A stretch of DNA of 64,000 nt from Streptomyces sp. 549. Its GTDB lineage: Bacteria > Actinomycetota > Actinomycetes > Streptomycetales > Streptomycetaceae. Position 1 is the stretch's first letter. Every line of letters begins with the position of its first letter. Below the pieces are notes generated by a model that ran no database searches, was not told the origin of the DNA, and saw only the letters and a program-made list of their open reading frames with translations. Below, piece by piece: positions 1-7,276 of this stretch. The DNA lies in the NCBI RefSeq assembly GCF_030124175.1, contig NZ_JASKMT010000004.1:186001-250000 (forward strand). Direction: 5' to 3'. Both the position numbers and the translations under genes were made by a program.

Positions 1-243
1 TCCAAGGCCCTCGCGGACGCGGCGGCCCAGGTGCCCCGGCAGTTCGTCGAGACGGGCGGCACTCTCTACGCAGCCACCGCCCTCGACAAACAGGGCGGCG
101 TACACGCCTTCGATGCGAAGACCGGTGACCTGCGCTGGACGTTCAACGACGGGTCCGGTGACCATCACGCATGGCTGGTGGCCACCGACGGCAAGCACGT
201 CTTCGCCCTGCACGGCAAGAAGCTGCACGCGCTGCCCGCCTAG
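1..243 (+). CDS. C-terminal end of a PQQ-like beta-propeller protein (partial)
   Basis: The reading frame is open from the first base of the window and ends at TAG 241-243, so only the last 80 residues are visible. They contain a clear beta-propeller (PQQ/Kelch-like) blade signature: a Leu-Tyr-Ala-Ala strand followed by GGVHAFDAKTGDLRW, then a second strand HVFALHGKKLHALPA. Such repeats occur in Streptomyces in PQQ-binding-like outer domains of Ser/Thr kinases and in secreted glucose-dehydrogenase-like proteins. Which of these it is cannot be decided because the N-terminus lies outside the window. The strong hairpins that follow suggest that the transcript ends here. Confidence 0.75.
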   Translation, partial: SKALADAAAQVPRQFVETGGTLYAATALDKQGGVHAFDAKTGDLRWTFNDGSGDHHAWLVATDGKHVFALHGKKLHALPA

Positions 244-323
244 CGGTGCCATGACGTGTTGAGTTGACGGGGGTCGCTGACGACGGCAGGCCGTTGAGCG
301 GGACGGCTGCGACGACCGCTCAT

Positions 324-365
324 CGTCCCCCTGTCTGAGGCCCCGGGGCCTCAGACAGGGGGACG
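324..365. terminator. 42-bp perfect palindrome, likely terminator of the beta-propeller gene
   Basis: The two 21-base halves are exactly complementary with no spacer (centre GGCCCCGGGGCC, flanks CTGTCTGAGG / CCTCAGACAG). It lies about 80 bases after the TAG of the upstream gene. No T-run follows, as is usual in Streptomyces. Confidence 0.7.
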
Positions 366-414
366 TCTCATGGGCCAGTCGGTTTGCCGTGCTCCCCTCC
401 TGCCCTGCCGCAGC

Positions 415-452
415 CATCCGGCCCGGCCGCCAACGGGCGGCCGGGCCGGATG
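415..452. terminator. Hairpin downstream of the secreted-protein gene
   Basis: A perfect 17-bp stem (415-431 with 436-452) encloses the loop AACG. It sits 23 bases beyond the stop codon of the leftward gene at 475-990 and is a plausible intrinsic terminator for it. Confidence 0.75.
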
Positions 453-474
453 ATCAGAGTGGTGCGGGTCAGGA

Positions 475-990
475 TCAGCGGAAGCTGAACGTGGTGTCGA
501 TCGACACGGTGCTCGGGCAGAAGAAGCTGCCCGTGTGCAGCGGCACTTCGGCGGTCGCCGCGTAGTCGCGGGTGTCACCGTCGCGCTCCGCCGCCATGTC
601 CACCGCCTGGTAGCGGCAGGCGATGCCGATCACCGTGACCGAGACGTCCAGCAGATCGACGGTGGCCGTGCCGGCGGCGTCGTCGAACGACACGGTCGGG
701 TCGTTGTTGAGCACTCCGCTGATGCCGGAGCAACTCAGATTGCCGCCAGGGGTGTTGACGGTTGAACGATCCAGCGTGAGGGTGTTGGGCGCGGTGTCGC
801 TGGTGACGCCGTCAGTCCAGCTGCACGTGGAAGTGCCCGTTCCGATGGTGCCGTCGACGCTGCCCTGGGCAGCACTGACCGGGGCGGCGCCGGCCGAGCC
901 GACCGTCAGGGCGGCCACGGTCAGCGCGCTTACCAGCACGGCCGCGGCCTTCGTGGGGGTGGACAGGGAGAAACGAGTGGGACGGGGCAT
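475..990 (-). CDS. Small secreted protein of unknown function
   Basis: This encodes 171 residues. The ATG at 988-990 is chosen because GGAGG lies just upstream and the protein then opens with a classical signal peptide: MPRPTRFS, a hydrophobic stretch around residues 14-32, and a likely AxA cleavage near GSAGAAPVSA. The mature part is about 130 residues, acidic, rich in Thr/Ser/Asp, and contains four cysteines (STCSW, LSCSG, IACRY, FFCPS), consistent with two disulfides outside the cell. I recognise no family. It has its own promoter (TTGACG-N17-TACCTT) overlapped downstream by a perfect dyad, so it is probably a regulated single-gene unit. Longer in-frame starts upstream would lose the signal peptide. 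Confidence 0.75.
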   Translation of the reverse strand: MPRPTRFSLSTPTKAAAVLVSALTVAALTVGSAGAAPVSAAQGSVDGTIGTGTSTCSWTDGVTSDTAPNTLTLDRSTVNTPGGNLSCSGISGVLNNDPTVSFDDAAGTATVDLLDVSVTVIGIACRYQAVDMAAERDGDTRDYAATAEVPLHTGSFFCPSTVSIDTTFSFR

Positions 991-1030
991 GGGGGAGCCT
1001 CCATGGGTCGCCGTTCGCCGCGCCGGTGAC

Positions 1031-1043
1031 TTACCGGCGGTAA
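1031..1043. promoter_or_regulatory. Dyad operator downstream of the -10 of the secreted-protein gene
   Basis: TTACCGGCGGTAA is a perfect dyad (TTACC, GGC, GGTAA). It lies 8 bases downstream of the -10 hexamer on the minus strand, so a bound repressor would sit at the transcription start. The form is typical of TetR-type operators; the cognate regulator is unknown. Confidence 0.5.
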
Positions 1044-1051
1044 CCCTTGCG

Positions 1052-1080
1052 AAGGTAGGCATGAACATGACACGCGTCAA
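1052..1080 (-). promoter_or_regulatory. HrdB-type promoter of the secreted-protein gene
   Basis: On the minus strand the -35 TTGACG (1075-1080) and -10 TACCTT (1052-1057) are separated by exactly 17 bases. This is close to the vegetative Streptomyces consensus. It drives the gene starting at 990. Confidence 0.6.
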
Positions 1081-1170
1081 GGTGTCCGGCACTGTCGCAA
1101 CGAAGTGTGTCCGCTAGCTGACACAACGTCAGGAGATGTCCACACTGCGGCCGAGGCCGGGCCGGGCCGA

Positions 1171-2100
1171 CTACAGCGGGGTGGCTTCCTCCAGGATGAG
1201 GAAGAGGCTCACGGCGGCATTGGCGGACGACAGAGCCGAGGCCGTGGTGCCGGCGGCTGCCGCCCATGCGGCCAGGCCCACCGCGGTGAACACCGGTGGC
1301 CAGTTCCGCGGTGAGGGCGTCGGGCCCAGGAGCGCGGCCACCCGGCGCGGTACCGGCCCCGGAGCGGCGAACCCCGCCAGGGCGGTTCCCGGTGTGCCGC
1401 GGGACACCAGGGCGGCCCTGCCGACCGCCCTCGCCACGAGTCGGCGGTCCCCGATTCGGGCGGCGGCTTCCTCGTCGGCCCACCGCTCGATGGAGTACCC
1501 GACGGCGGTGCGCAGCGGACGCAGGAACGGGTTCGCGCGCGCGGCAATCTGCACGGCGAGCACGAAGCGGTGATGACGGCACGCGAGATGGGCGCGCTCG
1601 TGGGCGAACAGAGCGCGGCGCTCGGAGCTGGTCAGCTTGTGCAGCATGCCTGTCGTCGCGACGACCCGGTCGGGCTTCCCGGGCAGCGCGTAGGCGTAGG
1701 GAACATCGTCCGGAAGGACCGCCACGCGCTTCGGCGACAGGTCCGCGAGGGCCTGCAGCGCCCGGAGCCGTACTCGGCGGTGACGCCAGGCCGTCCAGGC
1801 GCAGCAGGCGAGAGCGGCGGCCAGGGCGGGGATGGACGCTTTGCCGGCGACCTCGTCGAAGGGCACCGCCTCACGGACCTCCGCGTGCGACCAGCCGTCC
1901 GGCAGGGGATTGCCGGGGAGCTGCGCGGTGCCGACAACCATCACCAGGGCCAGGCACAGGGTGCTGCAGACCGCAAGGACCACGGCGACCACGGTCAGCA
2001 GCCAGGTGGCGGCACGGGGGTGCAGGTGCTGCTCGGCCAGCCTGGCTATCGGCCACGCCGACAGCGGCAGGACCAGGGGCAGGAAGACGAAGACGCCCAC
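1171..2100 (-). CDS. M56 family (BlaR1-like) membrane metallopeptidase
   Basis: This is a 309-residue integral membrane protein with a GTG start at 2098-2100. Two N-terminal membrane segments (about residues 1-20 and 34-58) and one near 90-105 precede a cytosolic zinc-protease domain. The motif HERAH at 167-171 matches HExxH, and SIERWADEEA near 204-213 supplies the likely third ligand. A hydrophobic C-terminal segment follows (about 275-300). M56 proteins such as BlaR1/MecR1 cleave or inactivate a BlaI-type repressor after sensing a signal, classically a beta-lactam. This one lacks a C-terminal penicillin-binding sensor domain, like most actinobacterial M56 proteins, so its signal is unknown. 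It begins 4 bases after the stop of the BlaI-type gene, implying co-transcription. Confidence 0.88.
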   Translation of the reverse strand: MGVFVFLPLVLPLSAWPIARLAEQHLHPRAATWLLTVVAVVLAVCSTLCLALVMVVGTAQLPGNPLPDGWSHAEVREAVPFDEVAGKASIPALAAALACCAWTAWRHRRVRLRALQALADLSPKRVAVLPDDVPYAYALPGKPDRVVATTGMLHKLTSSERRALFAHERAHLACRHHRFVLAVQIAARANPFLRPLRTAVGYSIERWADEEAAARIGDRRLVARAVGRAALVSRGTPGTALAGFAAPGPVPRRVAALLGPTPSPRNWPPVFTAVGLAAWAAAAGTTASALSSANAAVSLFLILEEATPL

Positions 2101-2103
2101 CTG

Positions 2104-2508
2104 TCAGCCTTCGGGCTCTTCGGCGTCACGAGCCAGAAGGCCGCGCAGCAGCTGCTCGTCGCCGGGCAGCAGCGCGGTGACGAAGCTGGCGAGGACCGCG
2201 TCGCGGTCCGCCTCCGCGTCGAGTAGCCGGCGCATGCGCAGCGCCGCCAGCCCTGCCTCGTCCGCGACCGCCGTCCACTCGAAGGCCCGTCCGGCTCGCC
2301 GCCGGGCCACCGCGCCCTTGGCCCACAGCCGGGTCAACGTGGTGATCACCGTCGTGTAGGCGAGACCGCGGCCGAGCCGCGCCTGCACGTATGCGGCGGT
2401 GACGGGGCTCTGTGCGTTCCGCAGCGCGGTCAGCACCTCTGTCTCCAGCTCGCCCTGCGCCCGGCGGACGGGCGGACGGCCGGCCCGCCCCTCGTTCCCC
2501 TCGGTCAT
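2104..2508 (-). CDS. BlaI/MecI/CopY family transcriptional repressor
   Basis: This encodes 134 residues from ATG 2506-2508. Residues 15-80 form the BlaI winged helix: LETEVLTALRNAQSPVTAAY, then QARLGRGLAYTTVITTLTRL with the recognition helix, then AVARRRAGRAFEWTAV as the wing. The C-terminal part (85-125) is the helical dimerisation region where the partner protease usually cuts. Family members bind TACA/TGTA half-site dyads as dimers. Three near-identical 16-bp dyads of this kind lie at 2709, 4116 and 7073, suggesting a regulon formed by this gene's neighbours. It is the first gene of a two-gene operon with the M56 protease. Confidence 0.9.
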   Translation of the reverse strand: MTEGNEGRAGRPPVRRAQGELETEVLTALRNAQSPVTAAYVQARLGRGLAYTTVITTLTRLWAKGAVARRRAGRAFEWTAVADEAGLAALRMRRLLDAEADRDAVLASFVTALLPGDEQLLRGLLARDAEEPEG

Positions 2509-2708
2509 GTTGCCCGCTTCCCGCTCGCAGCTCTCGCAGGTCTGGTGAGGAGAACGATGGTACTGAGTCCGCGCTGCTCAGCTCCCCCGCGCACGGTCCG
2601 GCGTCGGCACGCATGCGGTCTCCGGCCCTGTCCTGCGTGCAGGGGTGAACGGTGACGGTGGACGGCGTACGAAGGGCGGAGAACAAGCCCGAACCCGGCC
2701 CGTCAACT

Positions 2709-2724
2709 TCTACGCTGCTGTAGA
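2709..2724. promoter_or_regulatory. Candidate BlaI operator, copy 1
   Basis: TCTACGCTGCTGTAGA fits TCTAC[AG]-N4-TGTAGA, shared with sites at 4116 and 7073. It lies 200 bases upstream of the BlaI gene and about 400 bases upstream of the rightward membrane-protein gene, so it could serve both directions. Confidence 0.6.
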
Positions 2725-2795
2725 TTCAGCACTTCGGACAACGCCCGGGCCGGTGAGTACGCCCACCCGGCCCGCGTGGATGAGAGGAACTACGC

Positions 2796-2924
2796 ATGGG
2801 TGCGACCGGGTCGCCCGAGGCAGCAACGTCTCACTGGGCAAGCAGGCCCCCGGCCCGTCCACCGTCGCCGTCGAGCCCTGCCGGTCAAGACCCGAGCGGG
2901 GGGACCGCCGTCAGGGCTCCCTGA
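2796..2924 (+). CDS. Possible 42-codon small ORF in the BlaI-to-3128 gap
   Basis: The ATG at 2796-2798 has AGAGGA 9 bases upstream, and the frame runs MGATGSPEAATSHWASRPP... to TGA 2922-2924. It follows the first BlaI-type dyad, so it would be the first thing translated on a rightward transcript. The peptide is Pro/Ser/Ala-rich with no recognised motif and may be chance in GC-rich DNA. The rest of the gap 2509-3127 shows no convincing gene. Confidence 0.25.
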   Translation: MGATGSPEAATSHWASRPPARPPSPSSPAGQDPSGGTAVRAP

Positions 2925-3127
2925 GCCGGGGCGAGTTCCGAGGAGATCCGGCGAGTCCCACCGGCACGGCGGTGGGCGAGAGCTCCGCGCGCCCAGCCGG
3001 GTCCATGTCGGCGTCCGCATCGCGGCGCCGGGCTGCGCGGCACGCAGGACCCCGCTTTCCACACCCCTTTCACGGCGCCCGGCCCACTCCGGGGACGGGC
3101 CGCGTCAATCCGAACAACAGCACAGGG

Positions 3128-3937
3128 ATGAGCATGGACGAGCCCGCACCGCTACGCCCCGAGGACGGGGCCGCGTTCGAGAACGCGCTGCAGAGGGCAC
3201 TCGACACACCTGACGTCCGGGCAGCGCTCCGCCGCCCCGACGCCCCGTACGCCGTGGACGCACTGCGTGCCCGGGTCCGGACGGCCGCCGACACACTCGC
3301 CGCCGAGGCGGCGCCCGAGTACAAGGCGCTGCTGGACGTGCGGTCGAGGACGGCCCGGGCCGCGCCTGCCTCGGGCGAAGGCGAGGGCGTGAAGGCCGTC
3401 GTCGCTGCTCTCGCCGTCCTCACGCCGCTCCTGTCCGCCGTGGCGACGGCGATCTTCCTGCTGCTGGGCCACATCCTGCGCGCGATGGGAGTCGCGGCGC
3501 AGCTGGCGGAGGCACTCATCGGCGCGGGTTGGACCGCTGCGGCCGTCACCGCCGCCACCGGCTTGGCGGCGGGGGCCGGGCTTGCCCTGACGGTGAAACG
3601 CCACCGCGTCGCGGAACGCCACGGCCCTCTTCCGGACGCTGTCGCGCAGGCCCACGCCGCCTGGTTGAACGCCCTCCTGCGGCGTGGCCTGCTTCCGCAC
3701 CTGCGCCGCGAACTCGGACTCCCCGAGTCCCCGGCTCTCGCCGCGAGCACACCGACGGCACAGCCCGATCGAGCTCCGACGACCCGCGCCCGGCTGGGCT
3801 ACAGCCGACCGGACTTCGGAAAGCCGGACTACGGGAAGCCGGACTACGCCACCCCCGACTTCGGGAAGCCGGACTTCGCCAGCCCGGACTACGCCAGCCC
3901 GGACTTCGGGAAGCCCGTCAGGCCGTTCGAGGAGTGA
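3128..3937 (+). CDS. Membrane protein with C-terminal PD(F/Y)xx repeat tail
   Basis: This encodes about 269 residues. The start ATG 3128 (MSMDEP) was chosen because coding character begins here; ATG 3134 is an alternative and neither has a strong Shine-Dalgarno. Residues 1-85 are soluble and helical (FENALQRALDTPDVRAALRR, then an RVRTAADTLAAEAAPEYKALL segment). Two hydrophobic segments follow at about 95-125 and 135-160. After a basic Arg/His-rich stretch the tail at about 225-265 consists of seven consecutive five-residue units, PDFGK, PDYGK, PDYAT, PDFGK, PDFAS, PDYAS, PDFGK. I know no function for this architecture. It lies between two BlaI-type dyads and upstream of an antitoxin-like gene, so control by the neighbouring BlaI is plausible. 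Confidence 0.75.
   Translation: MSMDEPAPLRPEDGAAFENALQRALDTPDVRAALRRPDAPYAVDALRARVRTAADTLAAEAAPEYKALLDVRSRTARAAPASGEGEGVKAVVAALAVLTPLLSAVATAIFLLLGHILRAMGVAAQLAEALIGAGWTAAAVTAATGLAAGAGLALTVKRHRVAERHGPLPDAVAQAHAAWLNALLRRGLLPHLRRELGLPESPALAASTPTAQPDRAPTTRARLGYSRPDFGKPDYGKPDYATPDFGKPDFASPDYASPDFGKPVRPFEE
3799..3924 (+). repeat. 15-bp coding tandem repeat (PD[FY]xx units)
   Basis: Imperfect 15-base units of the type CCGGACTTCGGGAAG encode the seven five-residue repeats at the end of the 3128-3937 gene. The two third-position variants (TTC/TAC) alternate between Phe and Tyr. Unit number could vary between strains by replication slippage without a frameshift. Confidence 0.8.
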
Positions 3938-4115
3938 GGCGGCCGGGACGCCGGCACGGCCCACCGACTGGCACCACCGCAGGCACCAGCACCGTACGCA
4001 GGCGCGGGGGCAGACGTGGGCGCAGGGGCAGACGCGGGTGCATCGCCGTGGTACCGCAGGCGCACTCCGCGCTCCGTCCCGCACTCCTGCGCCCCTCGTG
4101 CCTCTCCCAGCATCT

Positions 4116-4131
4116 TCTACAATGTTGTAGA
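4116..4131. promoter_or_regulatory. Candidate BlaI operator, copy 2
   Basis: TCTACAATGTTGTAGA has perfect 7-base half-sites around TG. It is the best-matched of the three dyads and lies 142 bases upstream of the small antitoxin-like gene at 4273. The local A/T richness suggests that it overlaps that gene's promoter. Confidence 0.7.
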
Positions 4132-4272
4132 TTTTGGCCGCCACCAGCGCCCGCACTTGCCCCGCTTCGTCCCCGTCCTCGTGGTGGCCGGTAGCCGTCA
4201 TCCGAACCCCGGACCGGCAGGCCACCCGCCGGAGGGCGGGCCACGCCCGCACACAAGGAGCGCAGACAAGAG

Positions 4273-4494
4273 ATGTTCGACAAGCTGAAGGACCTGACGG
4301 ACCTGCAGAACCTGAAGGAGAAGGTCGAGGACATCGCCGAGAGCCACGGCGACAAGATCACCCAGGGCCTGGAGAAGGCCGGGGAGTTCGTCGACGACAA
4401 GACCTCCGGCAAGTACAGCGAGCAGATCGACACCGGCGTCGACAAAGCCCAGGACCTCGTCGAGCGCCTCGGCGAGGGGAAGTCGGCCGGCTGA
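4273..4494 (+). CDS. MT0933-like (Rv0909-type) small antitoxin-family protein
   Basis: This is a 73-residue, highly charged, helical protein: MFDKLKDLTDLQNLKEKVED, a central DKITQGLEKAGEFVDDKTSGKYSEQID stretch, and a C-terminal GVDKAQDLVERLGEG. The pattern GEFVDDKTSGKYSEQID is typical of the MT0933-like antitoxin family, named after M. tuberculosis Rv0909 where it precedes the Rv0910 toxin. No Rv0910-like toxin gene is adjacent here, so a toxin-antitoxin role is not supported and it may be a stress-associated small protein instead. AAGGAG sits about 14 bases upstream of the ATG. The upstream BlaI-type dyad suggests repression by the nearby BlaI protein. A strong terminator follows immediately. 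Confidence 0.8.
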   Translation: MFDKLKDLTDLQNLKEKVEDIAESHGDKITQGLEKAGEFVDDKTSGKYSEQIDTGVDKAQDLVERLGEGKSAG

Positions 4495-4503
4495 CACGCA
4501 CAC

Positions 4504-4560
4504 GCAGCGCGCGGGCCCTCCGCCGGCACCTTCCGTGCCGGCGGAGGGCCCGCGCGCTGC
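4504..4560. terminator. Bidirectional terminator between convergent genes
   Basis: A perfect 26-bp stem (4504-4529 with 4535-4560) carries a 5-base loop CTTCC. It lies between the stop codons of the rightward 4273 gene and the leftward 4566 gene and probably ends both transcripts. Confidence 0.92.
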
Positions 4561-4565
4561 CGCGC

Positions 4566-5585
4566 CTATGCGGCGTGGGTGCCCAGCAGGCGTGCGAGCA
4601 GGTCGTCCAGGCTGATCAGGCCGGTGAGGCGACCGTCCGCGTCCCTGATGACGGCGAGGGACGCGCGGTGCCGGCGCAGTTGCTCGACCGCGTGGGAGAG
4701 GCTGTCCGTGCCCCTCAGTTCCGGAACCGGCCGGGCCAGCCCGCGAGCAGTGCCGGCCTGCCCTCTGGCCCGTGCCACCAGCGCGTCCCGCGCGTGCACG
4801 GAGCCGAGAACGGCCTCGCCGTCCATGACGAGGAGACGCGCGCGGCCGGCGGCGGTGGCGGCCGAGAGGATCGTGTCGAGGTCGGCGCCGGCCGGCACGG
4901 TGGCGATCTCACTCGCGGGGACCCCCAGGTCCGCGACGGGCGTCTGCGGTTCAGTGAGAGACCGGGTGATCAGTTCCGATTCGTTCGTGTTGATCAGGCC
5001 CAGCCGCTCCGACTCCGTGACCAGGTGGGTGAGCTGCTCCCGGTTGTGCACCGAGGTCAGTTCGTCGCGCGGTTGGACCCGGCACATCCGGACCAGGCCG
5101 TTGCTCACGTTGTTGAGGATCCAGATCACCGGCCGCACGGTCTTGACCGTGGCGCGGAAGAGCGGGCTGAGCAGCATCGCGGAACGCTCCGGATGCGCGA
5201 TCGCCCACGACTTCGGCGCCATCTCGCCGACCACCATGTGCAGGAAGACCACTAGTGCCATGGCGAAGGCGAACGCGATGCCGTAGCTGAGCCCGGCGGG
5301 CAGGCCGAGCTTCACCAGCAGCGGATCGACCTGGTGGGAGATGGCGGGTTTGGAGATCGAACCGAGCCCGAGTGTGCAGACGGTGATGCCCAGTTGGGCG
5401 CCGGCGAGCATCAGCGACAGCTCGCGCATGCCCGCGAGCGCGGCCTTGGCCCCGCGCTGGCCCTGCTCCGCGGCCTTCTCCATGCGATGGCGCTTGGCCG
5501 CGACGAGGGCGAACTCCGCCGCCACGAAGAATCCGCTCCCCGCGAGGAGCAGGACGGTGACGAACAGTGCCATGGGGAAGCTCAT
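4566..5585 (-). CDS. CNNM/DUF21 transmembrane and CBS-domain protein (second of a pair)
   Basis: This encodes 339 residues. The N-terminal DUF21/CNNM membrane domain (about 1-190) has hydrophobic helices at 1-25, 55-80 and 90-115 and the conserved VVGEMAPKSWAIAHPE segment around 118-133. Two CBS modules follow (about 205-335), ending in LTGLISLDDLLARLLG. It lacks the CorC/HlyC C-terminal domain that its upstream partner has. CNNM proteins are linked to magnesium/divalent cation export and sensing; the old name hemolysin reflects TlyC-type annotation. Its ATG overlaps the TGA of the upstream paralogue by 4 bases, indicating translational coupling and probably a hetero-oligomeric complex. Confidence 0.88.
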   Translation of the reverse strand: MSFPMALFVTVLLLAGSGFFVAAEFALVAAKRHRMEKAAEQGQRGAKAALAGMRELSLMLAGAQLGITVCTLGLGSISKPAISHQVDPLLVKLGLPAGLSYGIAFAFAMALVVFLHMVVGEMAPKSWAIAHPERSAMLLSPLFRATVKTVRPVIWILNNVSNGLVRMCRVQPRDELTSVHNREQLTHLVTESERLGLINTNESELITRSLTEPQTPVADLGVPASEIATVPAGADLDTILSAATAAGRARLLVMDGEAVLGSVHARDALVARARGQAGTARGLARPVPELRGTDSLSHAVEQLRRHRASLAVIRDADGRLTGLISLDDLLARLLGTHAA

Positions 5586-6892
5586 GCCTGGGCCTCCTCA
5601 GCCACCGAGCGTTCGATGCGGACCCGTTCAGGGACGTGGCGGTCCAGGCTCATCACCTCGATGGTGACGCCCTCCACGGTGAGGCGGTCCCCGATCGCGG
5701 GGAACCGCCCGAGCCGGTCGATGACCAGGCCGGCCACGGTGTCGTAGTCCTCGTCGTCGGGGAGCGCGATGGCCGTGGCCTGTTCGACCTCGTCGACGCG
5801 GCGTCCGGCGTCCACGACCCAGCCGGCTCCGTCGGCCACGGCGAGCTGGACCACCGTGTCCGTCTCGTCGGCGATGTCACCGACCAGCTCCTCCGCGATG
5901 TCCTCGTACGTGACGACGCCGGCGACGCCTCCGTGCTCGTCCAGGACGACGGCGAACTCGTCGTCCCGCTCGCGCATCTGCGCCACCGCGTCCGGCAGCG
6001 GAAGCGTGTCGGGCAGCAGCAGCGGGAGCCGGGCGGCGTCGGCGGCGGTCATGCTGTCGAACCGGGACGCCGGCAGCCGCATCAGCTCCCACACCCCGAC
6101 CACACCCGTGATGTCGTCGGGGTGGTCCCCGAGCACCGGATAGCTGGAGTGGCCGTGCTCGGCGATCAGCGCCGCCGTCTCCGTCAGGGTGGCGTCCTTG
6201 TGGACGAAGACGGCGTCGACACGGGGGACCATCACCTCGTCGAGCGTGCGCTCGGAGAACTCCAGCGCGTGGTCGAGCAGCTCGGCGGTGTCCGCGGGCA
6301 GCTGGCCGTGCTCGTGGGACTCGCCGATCAGGTGGCTGAGCTCCTCCAGGGTCGCCCCGTGGTGAAGCTCCTCCACCGGTTCGATACCCACCTTGCGGAG
6401 AAGCGCGTTGGCGGTGTTGTCGAACACGCGCACGACCGGTCCGACGATCTTCAGGTAGAGCAGCGTGGAGACGGCCAGTGACTTGGCCAGCCGCTCCGGC
6501 ACGGCGAGCGCCAGGTTCTTCGGGGCCAGCTCGCCGACCACCATCTGGAGGACCGTGGCGAGCGTGAAGGCCACGACGAGGGAGACCGCCGTGGCCGCGC
6601 CTCCGGTCAGCCCGATGCCGTCCAGCACGGGCTTCAGCAGTGCCGACACGGACGGTTCGGCGAGGAAGCCGACCACCAGGCCGGTGACCGTGATGCCGAG
6701 TTGCGCGCCGGAGAGCATGAACGAGAGCCGTTCCAGCACCTTCAGGGCACGGGCGGCACGCTTGTCACCCGCGGCGGCCTCACGGGCGAGCGCGAGCCGG
6801 TCGGCTGCGAGGTACGCGAACTCCTGCGCGACGAAGTATCCGGTACCCACCGTCAGGACGAGGACGGCGATCAGGCCTAGAGCGGCGGTCAC
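5582..6892 (-). CDS. CNNM/DUF21, CBS and CorC_HlyC-domain membrane protein
   Basis: This is a 436-residue protein from a GTG start at 6890-6892. DUF21 spans about 1-195, with helices near 1-25, 60-80 and 95-120 and the VVGELAPKNLALAVPERLAK signature. A CBS pair (about 215-340) includes VMVPRVDAVFVHKDATL and VVLDEHGGVAGVVTYEDIAEELVGDI. A C-terminal CorC_HlyC transporter-associated domain ends near 430. It is the first gene of a two-gene operon with a shorter paralogue. It is probably a divalent cation (Mg/Co) transport or homeostasis protein in the cytoplasmic membrane. A 16-bp BlaI-type dyad at 7073-7088, 180 bases upstream, suggests that the pair belongs to the local BlaI regulon. Confidence 0.9.
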   Translation of the reverse strand: MTAALGLIAVLVLTVGTGYFVAQEFAYLAADRLALAREAAAGDKRAARALKVLERLSFMLSGAQLGITVTGLVVGFLAEPSVSALLKPVLDGIGLTGGAATAVSLVVAFTLATVLQMVVGELAPKNLALAVPERLAKSLAVSTLLYLKIVGPVVRVFDNTANALLRKVGIEPVEELHHGATLEELSHLIGESHEHGQLPADTAELLDHALEFSERTLDEVMVPRVDAVFVHKDATLTETAALIAEHGHSSYPVLGDHPDDITGVVGVWELMRLPASRFDSMTAADAARLPLLLPDTLPLPDAVAQMRERDDEFAVVLDEHGGVAGVVTYEDIAEELVGDIADETDTVVQLAVADGAGWVVDAGRRVDEVEQATAIALPDDEDYDTVAGLVIDRLGRFPAIGDRLTVEGVTIEVMSLDRHVPERVRIERSVAEEAQA

Positions 6893-7072
6893 CTGACACC
6901 GCCCGGCGACGCGTCGCCGTCACGCTCCGCAGCGCCGGGCAATCGAGGACCGGCCCCAGGGGGGTCCGTCGGTCTGGCAGGCAAGATGGCTCCTTCGATC
7001 TCTGTCGGGCGGGTGGAGGCGGCGGGCCAGGCTCTGTACGCCGCGCCCTGCGTCTCCAGCCGCACCCGTGTT

Positions 7073-7088
7073 TCTACACGCATGTAGA
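7073..7088. promoter_or_regulatory. Candidate BlaI operator, copy 3
   Basis: TCTACACGCATGTAGA has perfect 6-base half-sites with the same N4 spacing as copies 1 and 2. It lies in the divergent gap between the leftward CNNM/CBS operon (start 6892) and the rightward TetR gene (start 7277). Confidence 0.7.
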
Positions 7089-7276
7089 CCACGGTATGCA
7101 GGAAGACGATAAGCCGAACGCCGCACGAAGCGGAGCGGCGGTGCCACGGAACGGGCGGAGCGGTGCCGTTCACGGGAAGCCGACACGGGGGTGCGCGGAC
7201 GGCCGACGGCGGGCGTGATAGCTTCTCGCTCGAAATTCAGGCTGTAAGCAGGACGGATGCGGAGGGGCGGCCGGGC

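Noticed and set aside
2645..3127. Upstream extension of the repeat-tailed membrane protein
   Set aside because: The extension is Arg/Gly-rich and crosses the BlaI-type dyad at 2709, which should be a promoter element.
4273..4494. CsbD-type stress protein
   Set aside because: The GEFVDDKTSGKYSEQID pattern fits the MT0933-like family better than CsbD.
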